Assembly (NCBI GenBank): GCA_025362155.1
Contig: JANYHX010000263.1
Location: 1 to 8,967 of the forward strand
Direction: 5' to 3'
From: Gallionella sp.
GTDB taxonomy: Bacteria; Pseudomonadota; Gammaproteobacteria; Burkholderiales; Gallionellaceae
DNA: 8,967 nt
Shown here: piece after piece, positions 1-6,302 of the stretch
Layout: each line of letters starts with the position of its first letter
Position numbering within the stretch: the stretch's first letter is position 1
Made by a program: the position numbers and the translations under genes
The notes under the pieces: generated by a model
What the model saw: the letters and a program-made list of their open reading frames with translations, nothing else
Databases searched by the model: none
What the model was told of the DNA's origin: nothing

Positions 1-1
1 C

Positions 2-325
2 GGCGCACAACGCCGCCAGATGCAATACATCGGCAAGCTGATGCGCGACGTGGATACCGCACCGATACTCGCCCGGCTGGATGCATGGAAAGGAAAATCA
101 CAAAATCACATCGCCTACATGCATCAACTGGAACGCTGGCGCGACCGGCTGCTGGAAAACGATGCAGCCTTTACTGAGCTGCTCGGTGCTTATTCGGCAA
201 CGGATGCGCAACGTCTGCGTACGTTAATACGCAATGCCCAGAAGGAAATTGAGGCCGGCAAGCCTCCCAAGAATTTCCGCGAAATATTTCAGGTGCTACG
301 TGAAATTATCCCAGAACCTATGTAA
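2..325 (+). CDS. darP: DarP/YjgA (DUF615) dual-action ribosomal maturation protein, 5'-truncated by window edge
   Basis: This is the C-terminal part of DarP (formerly YjgA, DUF615), a small basic cytoplasmic protein that binds late 50S ribosomal precursors and helps their maturation. The open frame runs in from the window edge (visible from base 2, residues GAQRRQMQYIGKLMRD) to a TAA at 323-325, so the true start lies upstream and the ATG at base 20 is internal. Family hallmarks are the RRQMQYIGKLMRD stretch, a helix rich in Trp/Arg (LERWRDRLLENDAAF) and the C-terminal PPKNFREIFQVLREI block. About 107 residues are visible, while the full family protein is roughly 170-190. It ends 17 bp before the esterase gene on the same strand, so the two may share a transcript. 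No terminator is visible between them. Identification rests on family recognition from the conserved blocks. Confidence 0.86.
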   Translation, partial: GAQRRQMQYIGKLMRDVDTAPILARLDAWKGKSQNHIAYMHQLERWRDRLLENDAAFTELLGAYSATDAQRLRTLIRNAQKEIEAGKPPKNFREIFQVLREIIPEPM

Positions 326-342
326 CTACCAACGTAACTAAA

Positions 343-1008
343 ATGGCGGGCAATCCTACCCCAATAATTTTACAAACCGGCAAGCAGGCACAGCACAGCA
401 TTATCTGGTTACATGGTCTGGGTGCGGACGGTCAGGACTTCGTGCCCCTCGCGGAGCAAATGGAACTGCCTGTGCCCGTGCGTTATATCTTTCCTCATGC
501 GCCCCTGCGCCCGGTCACTATCAACGGCGGATTCGTGATGCGCGCCTGGTATGACATCGTCGGTCAAAGTATCAATGCGCAACAAGACACGGCGGGAATC
601 CACGCCTCGCAATTACTGGTAGATGCGCTGATAGCAGAGGAAGTAGCGCATGGCATCGCGCCGCAGAATATTTTTCTGGCCGGATTTTCCCAAGGCGGAG
701 CTATCGCGCTGCATACCGCATTGCGCCAAACAGTCCCGCTGGGTGGTGTGCTGGCACTCTCCACTTATTTACCATTGGCGGAAACTGCAGCGCGTGAATT
801 GTTGAAACAGACGAAGATAACAGGGGTATTTATGGCACACGGACGCAACGACCCCGTTGTACCCTACGCGCTGGGAGTGGCTTCAAAAGAGGCGTTGCAG
901 AAATTCGGCTACACAGTGGAATGGCATGAATACTCTATGCAACATTCGGTGTGCGAGGAAGAGCTTGGTGATATTAAAGCCTGGTTGATAAAGAGAATTG
1001 AGGAATAA
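343..1008 (+). CDS. Carboxylesterase / phospholipase, alpha/beta-hydrolase fold (YpfH/EstB-like)
   Basis: A 221-residue serine hydrolase of the phospholipase/carboxylesterase (Abhydrolase_2) family, which cleaves short-chain carboxylic esters and sometimes lysophospholipids. No signal peptide is visible, so it is probably cytoplasmic. The oxyanion-hole segment is HGLGADG (residues 24-30). The nucleophile elbow GFSQGG places the catalytic serine at about S116, the acid is probably D170 in GRNDPVVP, and the histidine is H201 in SMQHSV, the usual order and spacing for the family. The length fits complete family members (about 210-230). The ATG at 343 is chosen because it leads directly into the first beta strand (PIILQTG...IIWLHG). 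Its ribosome binding site is weak. The gene follows darP by 17 bp and converges on the PilZ-like gene, with 34 bp between their stops. The natural substrate cannot be read from the sequence. Confidence 0.86.
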   Translation: MAGNPTPIILQTGKQAQHSIIWLHGLGADGQDFVPLAEQMELPVPVRYIFPHAPLRPVTINGGFVMRAWYDIVGQSINAQQDTAGIHASQLLVDALIAEEVAHGIAPQNIFLAGFSQGGAIALHTALRQTVPLGGVLALSTYLPLAETAARELLKQTKITGVFMAHGRNDPVVPYALGVASKEALQKFGYTVEWHEYSMQHSVCEEELGDIKAWLIKRIEE

Positions 1009-1042
1009 TTCTGCTGCGTTTTTATACCTGACTCAACATTGT

Positions 1043-2578
1043 TCAATCATCATCGTCCTGCTCGATAAGCTTGAATTTTGCCAAATCATAATCCAGGCCT
1101 TTTTCCTGCAATCCAACGGGAATCAACAAATAATTTTTGCCCTCCAGTTGAATTTTCAAACTGCGATTGGCCACAAATGAATCAGCTGGCATTAATAATA
1201 ACTGCGTCCCGCTGTCTGATTCGCCTTGTTTTGCAAAAAGCCAAAGCGCTGTATGGCGGTTCCCTGGTTCATTACCGTTCCCGGGTTCATTGCCGTTCTG
1301 ATTCAGGAATACCACAGCAACCTGATTGGCAATAATTTCCGCACCCGCGCGTAGTTGGTTTGCATCATCGCGCAGTAAGCGCCGCACGACTGCCACCCCC
1401 CAATGTGTTACGCCTTCCGGCTGCATACCCAGCAAACTGCCAATGCCGATATTGTTGCTGCCGCTGGGCAAAACGCTGCTAAATCCGCTGACACTAATTT
1501 CTTCAGTTACCCAATGTGCGGTCGGTTTTTCATCGGTTGACAGCTCTGCATTACTGCGTTGGATTACGTGGTCAAAGCCGGTGATGACGTTCAATGTGAC
1601 AGTAGCCGCATGTCGGACGTTGCGCCGCACCGGAGGGGAGATCAAATACGCGAGTAAATACCGAATTGCCTCCCTGACTATTTCAGGTTCATAACTTCCT
1701 CCCAGATTCAGGTCCTCTGGAATAATATTTTTATTCAGCACTTTCATTAATTCTTCCAGCTTGGCCTGCATCGTTGGCATGCTGATGAAGCGCATGGCAT
1801 GGTGTGTGGTCGCCCCCATATTGATGCGCGTCGGTTCCGAGGCTTGATTCAAATCGAAACTGAGTCGGCTGTTTCCGCTTACTTCCGGGGATATTTCTAT
1901 AGTTGCGCAATATTGTGCTACCAGGCGTTCGGTTAAATGCATATACAGCGGACTCAACGCAAGCAGCCCTTTGTCAAACCATACCAACAAACGCGCCGCC
2001 TCACATTTTACCGAAGTGGCTGGGGTGCCAGAATAAAGCTTGATGGGTGTATTCAGATATTGCAGTTGTTCCGCATGTTTATAAAGGCGGGCAACATTGG
2101 CCCAGATTAATTTATCAATCTGTCCATAGTGAGCGCATATGTATTTCAACTGGCTAGTCGTCGCATTGAGTGAGCGGGCCACCAGCAAGGGGATGTGTGG
2201 CTTGATAGAGGCGCTGCCTTTTTCGGCATTGCAATAACGGGTAAATACCATGTAATAAGCTAGCGCGATATGGCGGGAAAAATTGCCCAGCGCCAACCAC
2301 AGACGATTTTCCTGGAATTTATTCATCTCAAAAGGCGTAAAATACTCGCGTACCAATTTTCGTGCGTAAGGTTGAGCCGCTTCGTCAAGCAGGCGCAATA
2401 CTTCAAGCTGGTGATCAATCTTGAAGTCGATAGATTCCGCCAATGCCTCAATCCACTCGGTTAATTCTATGAGCGATTTATACGCATCATTCCTCGGCAA
2501 ATTTTCCAGCAATGCCTGTGCAGACTTGATGTCCGCCAATGGATGATCTGATTTTCTTCCAAATATTCCCGCTAACAT
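1043..2578 (-). CDS. Conserved protein of unknown function with probable degenerate PilZ-like C-terminal domain
   Basis: I cannot give this gene a firm function. From the ATG at 2576-2578 it encodes 511 residues. That start has a strong AAGGGG ribosome binding site (2585-2590 on the minus strand, 6-nt spacer). A GTG at 2603-2605 would add nine residues but has no clear site, and a stop sits just upstream of it. Residues 1 to about 300 look mostly helical, with a family-like block LVREYFTPFEMNKFQENRLW. Near the C-terminus there is an RRNVR segment (R318 and R322, fitting RxxxR) followed by strand-like sequence. About 40 residues later comes EISVSG, which matches the PilZ motif D/NxSxxG except for Glu in the first position. 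The sequence then continues into HWGVAVVRRLLRD. This order suggests a PilZ-like barrel that may or may not bind cyclic-di-GMP. The protein ends in an acidic DDDD tail, and an 18-bp tandem repeat encodes NGNEPG twice. No signal peptide or membrane segment is visible. The gene looks more AT-rich than its neighbours. Confidence 0.7.
   Translation of the reverse strand: MLAGIFGRKSDHPLADIKSAQALLENLPRNDAYKSLIELTEWIEALAESIDFKIDHQLEVLRLLDEAAQPYARKLVREYFTPFEMNKFQENRLWLALGNFSRHIALAYYMVFTRYCNAEKGSASIKPHIPLLVARSLNATTSQLKYICAHYGQIDKLIWANVARLYKHAEQLQYLNTPIKLYSGTPATSVKCEAARLLVWFDKGLLALSPLYMHLTERLVAQYCATIEISPEVSGNSRLSFDLNQASEPTRINMGATTHHAMRFISMPTMQAKLEELMKVLNKNIIPEDLNLGGSYEPEIVREAIRYLLAYLISPPVRRNVRHAATVTLNVITGFDHVIQRSNAELSTDEKPTAHWVTEEISVSGFSSVLPSGSNNIGIGSLLGMQPEGVTHWGVAVVRRLLRDDANQLRAGAEIIANQVAVVFLNQNGNEPGNGNEPGNRHTALWLFAKQGESDSGTQLLLMPADSFVANRSLKIQLEGKNYLLIPVGLQEKGLDYDLAKFKLIEQDDDD
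1259..1294. repeat. 18-bp tandem repeat inside the PilZ-like gene (two copies plus a fragment)
   Basis: GTTCCCTGGTTCATTACC at 1259-1276 is followed directly by GTTCCCGGGTTCATTGCC at 1277-1294, with two mismatches, and then by a GTTC fragment. Read on the minus strand the unit is six codons, so the repeat stays in frame and encodes NGNEPG NGNEPG. It falls in what looks like a loop between two strand-rich segments (about residues 429-440 from the ATG start). Slippage could change copy number without breaking the frame. Confidence 0.85.
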
Positions 2579-2657
2579 TCGCTGCCCCTTGAACAATGAA
2601 TTCACTCATCACAATATAACCACAAAATGCATCCAATGAACAGCTACAAGGACAAAC
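2579..2657. promoter_or_regulatory. Divergent intergenic region between the PilZ-like gene and the aat operon
   Basis: This 79-bp AT-rich stretch must hold the leader and probably the promoters of both divergent transcripts. On the minus strand there is a TATATT (complement of 2613-2618), a good -10 match, with only a poor -35 candidate (TTCATT) 16 bp further upstream. On the plus strand a TATAAC at 2615-2620 has no properly spaced -35. Ribosome binding sites are clear: AAGGGG for the minus gene (2585-2590) and AAGGA at 2648-2652, five bases before the TTG of aat. The promoter assignments are weak. Confidence 0.3.
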
Positions 2658-3449
2658 TTGATTCCCTGGCTAACCGATGACACCCCCTTCCCGCCTGTCG
2701 AGCTCGCGTTAAGTTCGCCTAACGGACTATTGGCAGCGGGCGGCACTCTAAGTGCACTCCGCTTGCTGGATGCATACAGCAGAGGAATATTTCCGTGGTT
2801 CAATCCCGGCGAGCCGACATTATGGTGGAGTCCCGATCCGCGCATGGTGCTGATCCCGAGTGAATTCAAGACCTCGGGTTCGCTCGCTAAAATATTACGC
2901 AACGCTGATTATGAAGTGCGTTGCGATACTGCTTTTGAACAGGTAATGCGCGGCTGTGCCGCATCTCGTGCAAAGAATCGTGCCGCTCAAGCCGGGACAT
3001 GGATAGGCGAAGACATCATCGCTGCCTATTGCACACTGCATCTGCAAGGCTACGCACATTCGGTAGAAATATGGATGCCAAAAAAATCATTCCAGCTTCA
3101 GGTTGCAAGCGAAACAAGGCCTGGCGCCGATGACTCGGAACTGGAATTAGTTGGCGGTTTGTATGGTGTCAGCATCGGGCGCATGTTCTATGGCGAATCC
3201 ATGTTCAGTGATGTCAGCAACGCATCAAAGATCGCGCTGGCACATCTCGCCAAACAACTGCAACGCTGGCAATTCGGCCCTTCGGCCGGGCTCAGGACAG
3301 GCATAATCGATTGCCAGATGAGTACGCCCCATCTTGCCACTTTGGGCGCACGGGAGATTCCGCGCAGTGAATTTATCGTTCGGCTGCAAGAATTGATACA
3401 CTGTGCACCGTTGACTCACTGGCAATTTGATACGGACCTTTTTAAATGA
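2658..3449 (+). CDS. aat: Leucyl/phenylalanyl-tRNA--protein transferase
   Basis: Aat transfers Leu or Phe from aminoacyl-tRNA to proteins with N-terminal Lys or Arg, marking them for ClpS/ClpAP degradation in the cytoplasm. Family blocks are plain: [19 protein letters not shown] (11-29), SRGIFPWF (41-48), [10 protein letters not shown] (56-65), GGLYGV (166-171), [15 protein letters not shown] (177-191), IDCQ (217-220) and [12 protein letters not shown] (225-236). E180 and Q220 correspond to the E. coli catalytic pair recalled as Glu156 and Gln188. The start is a TTG with AAGGA five bases upstream. The frame closes with a TGA at 2637-2639 and no ATG lies between, so TTG is well supported. At 263 residues it is about 28 longer than the E. 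coli enzyme. The excess is explained by two in-frame insertions, about 20 residues at 141-160 and eight (PSAGLRTG) at 208-215 from a repeat-like element. Both stay in frame and leave the core motifs intact, so the enzyme may be active. The gene overlaps bpt by 4 bp. Confidence 0.93.
   Translation: MIPWLTDDTPFPPVELALSSPNGLLAAGGTLSALRLLDAYSRGIFPWFNPGEPTLWWSPDPRMVLIPSEFKTSGSLAKILRNADYEVRCDTAFEQVMRGCAASRAKNRAAQAGTWIGEDIIAAYCTLHLQGYAHSVEIWMPKKSFQLQVASETRPGADDSELELVGGLYGVSIGRMFYGESMFSDVSNASKIALAHLAKQLQRWQFGPSAGLRTGIIDCQMSTPHLATLGAREIPRSEFIVRLQELIHCAPLTHWQFDTDLFK
3273..3302. repeat. REP-like dispersed palindromic element inserted in aat
   Basis: The core CCTTCGGCCGGGCTCAGG (3279-3296) closely matches the dispersed palindromic repeat CCTTCGACAGGCTCAGG known from many bacterial genomes. 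CCTTCG and GGCTCAGG are kept, and only the middle differs. GCCC (3277-3280) and GGGC (3288-3291) can form a short stem. Bases 3279-3302 are exactly eight codons (PSAGLRTG). Removing them restores the family-like sequence QRWQFG-IIDCQM, so the insertion boundaries coincide with the repeat. The identity of the repeat family is recalled, not searched. Confidence 0.6.
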
Positions 3450-4234
3450 GCCTGCTTAACGACATTCCGCTTTCCGCGCTGCATTTTTATTTGACCGCGG
3501 CCTATCCGTGCAGCTACCTGCCCGGTCAGCAAGCGCGCTCGCAAGTCGCCACGCCCGCCTTGTCGATCACCGTGCCGGTGTATTCGCAATTGGTGCAACG
3601 CGGCTTCCGGCGTAGCGGAACTTACACCTATCGGCCGCAATGCGATCATTGCCGCGCCTGCGTTCCGTTGCGCATCTTGGCCAAACAATTCAGCGCAAAC
3701 CGCTCGCAACGCCGCGCGTGGAAGCAACATGTGCATCTTGATGCCACGCTGCATCCATTGCGGGATAGCGCCGAGTATTACAATCTCTATCAACGCTATC
3801 AGCGCGCACGACACAAAGATGGCGGTATGGATAACGACGATCGCGAGTCGTATCAAAACTTCCTGCTGCAAAGCCATGTGGATTCGCTGATGGTGGAATT
3901 CCGCGAGCCCTGTGACGATAATCAGGGCGTGCTGCGCATGGTCAGCGTAATTGATTTGCTCAGCGACGGGCTGTCTTCGGTATATACCTTTTACGATCCG
4001 GATTTGCCGCGCGCGCGCCTCGGGGTTTACAACGTGTTGTGGCAAATTGAACTGTGCCGCAAACTCGATCTGGATTTCGTCTATCTCGGTTACTGGATAA
4101 AACACAGCCGTAAAATGGCTTACAAAACCCAATACCAGCCAGCGCAAGGCTTGCAAGACGGTACTTGGCGTGCGCTCCCGAAATATCTCTTGAACACTCC
4201 AGAAGCAACAAAGGATGAAGAAGAGTCAGCATGA
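3446..4234 (+). CDS. bpt: Aspartate/glutamate leucyltransferase (bacterial ATE-like protein transferase)
   Basis: Bpt moves leucine from Leu-tRNA onto proteins with N-terminal Asp or Glu, creating the destabilising residue read by ClpS/ClpAP. Although the fold is that of eukaryotic arginyl-tRNA-protein transferases, the bacterial Bpt branch transfers Leu. The ATE N-domain shows [14 protein letters not shown] (20-33, conserved C22), [14 protein letters not shown] (53-66) and the cysteine cluster CDHCRACVP (C66, C69, C72). The ATE C-domain shows the [15 protein letters not shown] stretch (114-128), the [18 protein letters not shown] block and the [20 protein letters not shown] signature near the C-terminus. 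At 262 residues it is slightly longer than typical members (about 235-250), because of an acidic tail [12 protein letters not shown]. Its ATG overlaps the aat stop (ATGA), so translation is probably coupled, and its own stop overlaps the next start in the same way. Pairing with aat joins both leucine-adding reactions in one operon. Confidence 0.92.
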   Translation: MSLLNDIPLSALHFYLTAAYPCSYLPGQQARSQVATPALSITVPVYSQLVQRGFRRSGTYTYRPQCDHCRACVPLRILAKQFSANRSQRRAWKQHVHLDATLHPLRDSAEYYNLYQRYQRARHKDGGMDNDDRESYQNFLLQSHVDSLMVEFREPCDDNQGVLRMVSVIDLLSDGLSSVYTFYDPDLPRARLGVYNVLWQIELCRKLDLDFVYLGYWIKHSRKMAYKTQYQPAQGLQDGTWRALPKYLLNTPEATKDEEESA

Positions 4235-5151
4235 AAATACGTTTAGGTATTTTCATCATTGCGCTGGCTTTATTTCCCCTGGCTGGCTGGCTCTTGAGCG
4301 GCCAGGAATGGAGCGAGATTTTCATTAGCGTATCCGCAATCAGCCCATCAACAACTGCCATGCCCACAACTGAAAACACCACTGCGATATTACGCACTGC
4401 GCTGATGCTGCTGGGCTATTTTTTAATCATCAATTACCTCATCAAAAAACAAACCGGCAACAGTCCGATGAACATTCAACGCGGCTACCATTTGTGGATG
4501 GCTGTCGCCAGCGCAATGCTGGTCTGGTTGCTGGTTTATCTGAATCTATTCACTGCCAGTTGGACGACACAGCCAGGCAACTCCACATTGCAATTATTAC
4601 TTTACAGCGCGTTATTCGCCTTGCTGGCCCCCGCCGTGCTGAACACCCGCGCTTTGCTCGGTACATTACCGGGGCTGCTCAAGCGCTTGGCGCATGGCAT
4701 TACTTTGCCCGTCATCAGCGACGAAACATTGGCCTATAGTCTCCTGCCTCTCGCTGTGTTGGGGCTGTTGGGTGGCGCTGTGTGGCCACAACTTTTATTC
4801 TGGTTACTATGGATCGCCCCGCTGTTGCTGTTGGTCGCTCTGCAACTATTGTGGAACGAAAGCACGATTTTCTCCGGCCTGAAATCCGGTGATTGGGGGC
4901 GCGTAATTTGTGCCGCGCTGGCGGGAATGATAGTGGGCAACCTCAGTGTGCTGAGCTATCAGGCGAGTGGCGGAAAACTGATAATCAATCTGCCTCATCC
5001 GCTGTTCGCGCAACTCGGCTATGTTGTATTCGGCTTGTTGTGTCTGCAACTCGGAGACGTTGTCGCAGAAAACTGGCGCGGCAAAAAACGTGGCGAGCTG
5101 TTTCCGCAAAAGAAAAAATTCCCCATCCCTGTGGTGGTTAAAAAATCCTGA
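4231..5151 (+). CDS. Multi-pass inner-membrane protein of unknown function
   Basis: I do not recognise the family. The 306-residue product is very hydrophobic, with about seven or eight likely membrane segments near residues 5-22, 54-72, 88-107, 117-138, 167-183, 187-207, 225-242 and 259-276. The first could also act as a signal anchor, since it follows the basic MKIR start. Between segments 1 and 2 lies a polar loop rich in Ser/Thr ([14 protein letters not shown]), probably periplasmic. The C-terminal tail is strongly basic ([13 protein letters not shown]), pointing to a cytoplasmic end by the positive-inside rule. No enzyme motif, nucleotide-binding motif or transporter signature is visible. 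The ATG overlaps the bpt stop (ATGA), with purine-rich AAGGA and GAAGAAGAG stretches upstream, and pyrD starts 2 bp after its stop. It is therefore cotranscribed with aat, bpt and pyrD, but this arrangement does not reveal its job. Confidence 0.8.
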   Translation: MKIRLGIFIIALALFPLAGWLLSGQEWSEIFISVSAISPSTTAMPTTENTTAILRTALMLLGYFLIINYLIKKQTGNSPMNIQRGYHLWMAVASAMLVWLLVYLNLFTASWTTQPGNSTLQLLLYSALFALLAPAVLNTRALLGTLPGLLKRLAHGITLPVISDETLAYSLLPLAVLGLLGGAVWPQLLFWLLWIAPLLLLVALQLLWNESTIFSGLKSGDWGRVICAALAGMIVGNLSVLSYQASGGKLIINLPHPLFAQLGYVVFGLLCLQLGDVVAENWRGKKRGELFPQKKKFPIPVVVKKS

Positions 5152-5153
5152 GT

Positions 5154-6206
5154 ATGTCCCCGAGTATGTATACATTGCTGCGTTCCGCGCTGTTCCAGCT
5201 TGACCCGGAAGCCGCGCACCAGGTCACCTTGAGCGGGCTGAATGCCTCGTATTCATTGGGCTTGAGCGGTATCATCGCGCCGCGTCCGCCTGACGATCCG
5301 CGTACCGTAATGGGATTGGTATTTCCCAACCCGGTGGGACTCGCTGCCGGTCTCGACAAAAATGGCGACTGCATAGATGGGCTGGCGGCACTTGGTTTCG
5401 GTTTCATCGAAATCGGCACCGTCACGCCCTTACCCCAACCCGGCAACCCCAAACCGCGCCTATTTCGTTTACCGCAAGCGAACGCCATCATCAACCGCAT
5501 GGGCTTCAACAATGACGGCGTGGACAAGCTGATCGCGAACGTGCAGCGCGCAAACTATCGCGGCATCCTGGGCATCAACATCGGCAAGAATGCGGCCACG
5601 CCGATGGAAAATGCCGCCGATGATTATTTGATTTGTTTGCGCAAGGTTTATCCCCATGCCAGTTACGTCGCCATCAACATCTCTTCGCCCAACACCAAAA
5701 ATCTGCGCGAGCTGCAAGGCGAAGATGCGCTCAATGATCTGCTTAAATTACTCAAGGCCGAACAACAAAAGCTTGCGGACAGGCATGGCAAATATGTACC
5801 ACTCGTTTTAAAAATTGCTCCGGATATGCAAGCCGGTCAAGTCACCCAAATCGCACGCCTGTTGATGCAACATCGCATCGACGGCGTGATCGCCACCAAC
5901 ACCACGCTGTCACGTGAGGGCGTGGAAAATCTGCGGCATGGTGCGGAAAGCGGCGGCCTGAGTGGCGTGCCGCTGCGCGAAAAATCCACAGCCGTGATCC
6001 GGCAGCTTGCCGCTGAACTGCAAGCCTGTGCCGAGCAAGGTCGAGGTAGCGCGTTGCCCATCATCGGTGTCGGTGGCATTTTGAGCGGCGCAGACGCCGC
6101 AGAAAAAATCCACGCGGGCGCAGCGTTGGTGCAGATATACAGCGGGCTGATTTATCGCGGCCCAGCGCTGGTCGGTGAAGCGTGTGCAGCCATCCGCAGC
6201 GTGTAA
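5154..6206 (+). CDS. pyrD: Dihydroorotate dehydrogenase (quinone), class 2
   Basis: PyrD oxidises dihydroorotate to orotate with FMN and passes electrons to the quinone pool, the fourth step of pyrimidine synthesis, at the inner face of the cytoplasmic membrane. The class 2 N-terminal helix for membrane/quinone contact is present ([19 protein letters not shown], about 8-26). FMN/substrate blocks follow: [45 protein letters not shown] and NIGKN. Then come [17 protein letters not shown] with the class 2 catalytic serine, [29 protein letters not shown] and the phosphate-binding [12 protein letters not shown] end. The 350 residues fit the family (about 335-350). The start is uncertain. ATG 5154 gives MSPSMYTLL, while ATG 5166 gives [15 protein letters not shown], which matches the usual family N-terminus better. 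Neither has a strong ribosome binding site. It is the last gene of the aat-bpt-membrane protein operon, with a 2-bp gap upstream. Confidence 0.95.
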   Translation: MSPSMYTLLRSALFQLDPEAAHQVTLSGLNASYSLGLSGIIAPRPPDDPRTVMGLVFPNPVGLAAGLDKNGDCIDGLAALGFGFIEIGTVTPLPQPGNPKPRLFRLPQANAIINRMGFNNDGVDKLIANVQRANYRGILGINIGKNAATPMENAADDYLICLRKVYPHASYVAINISSPNTKNLRELQGEDALNDLLKLLKAEQQKLADRHGKYVPLVLKIAPDMQAGQVTQIARLLMQHRIDGVIATNTTLSREGVENLRHGAESGGLSGVPLREKSTAVIRQLAAELQACAEQGRGSALPIIGVGGILSGADAAEKIHAGAALVQIYSGLIYRGPALVGEACAAIRSV

Positions 6207-6215
6207 CCTGTTACA
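6202..6215. promoter_or_regulatory. Perfect palindrome TGTAACCTGTTACA overlapping the pyrD stop
   Basis: Two perfect 6-bp arms, TGTAAC and GTTACA, are separated by CT. The two-base centre is too short for a good RNA hairpin and no T-run follows, so a terminator is unlikely. A dimeric regulator site about 90 bp upstream of hsdR is possible but unproven. One palindrome of this size can also arise by chance. Confidence 0.25.
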
Positions 6216-6222
6216 AAAGAGC

Positions 6223-6240
6223 GGGGTTAAAGGGGTTAAA
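6223..6240. repeat. Perfect tandem 9-bp repeat GGGGTTAAA x2 between pyrD and hsdR
   Basis: GGGGTTAAA occurs at 6223-6231 and again at 6232-6240 without a mismatch, in the short gap where the conserved operon ends and the restriction locus begins. It could be a regulatory direct repeat for the hsd genes, a junction footprint or chance. The rest of the 96-bp gap (6207-6302) shows no convincing promoter, RNA gene or terminator. Confidence 0.6.
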
Positions 6241-6302
6241 GCGGCTTATGCTGACCCGTAGCTTACTCAAAAATTTATTGCACTGTGATACCCTTTCGCC
6301 CC

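Noticed and set aside
1009..1042. Bidirectional terminator between the convergent esterase and PilZ-like genes
   Set aside because: Only tiny inverted matches are present nearby (ATTG/CAAT across TT). There is no GC-rich stem with a T-run in either direction.
3416..4156. Long open frame on the minus strand opposite bpt
   Set aside because: It is antisense to a clear bpt gene, its translation is arginine/histidine/alanine-rich with no family resemblance, and it has no start signals. It is a codon-bias shadow.
6207..6302. Sigma-70 promoter for hsdR
   Set aside because: TTACAA at 6211-6216 has no acceptable -10 at 16-18 bp, and TTGCAC at 6279 lies too close to the start. Nothing was good enough to annotate.
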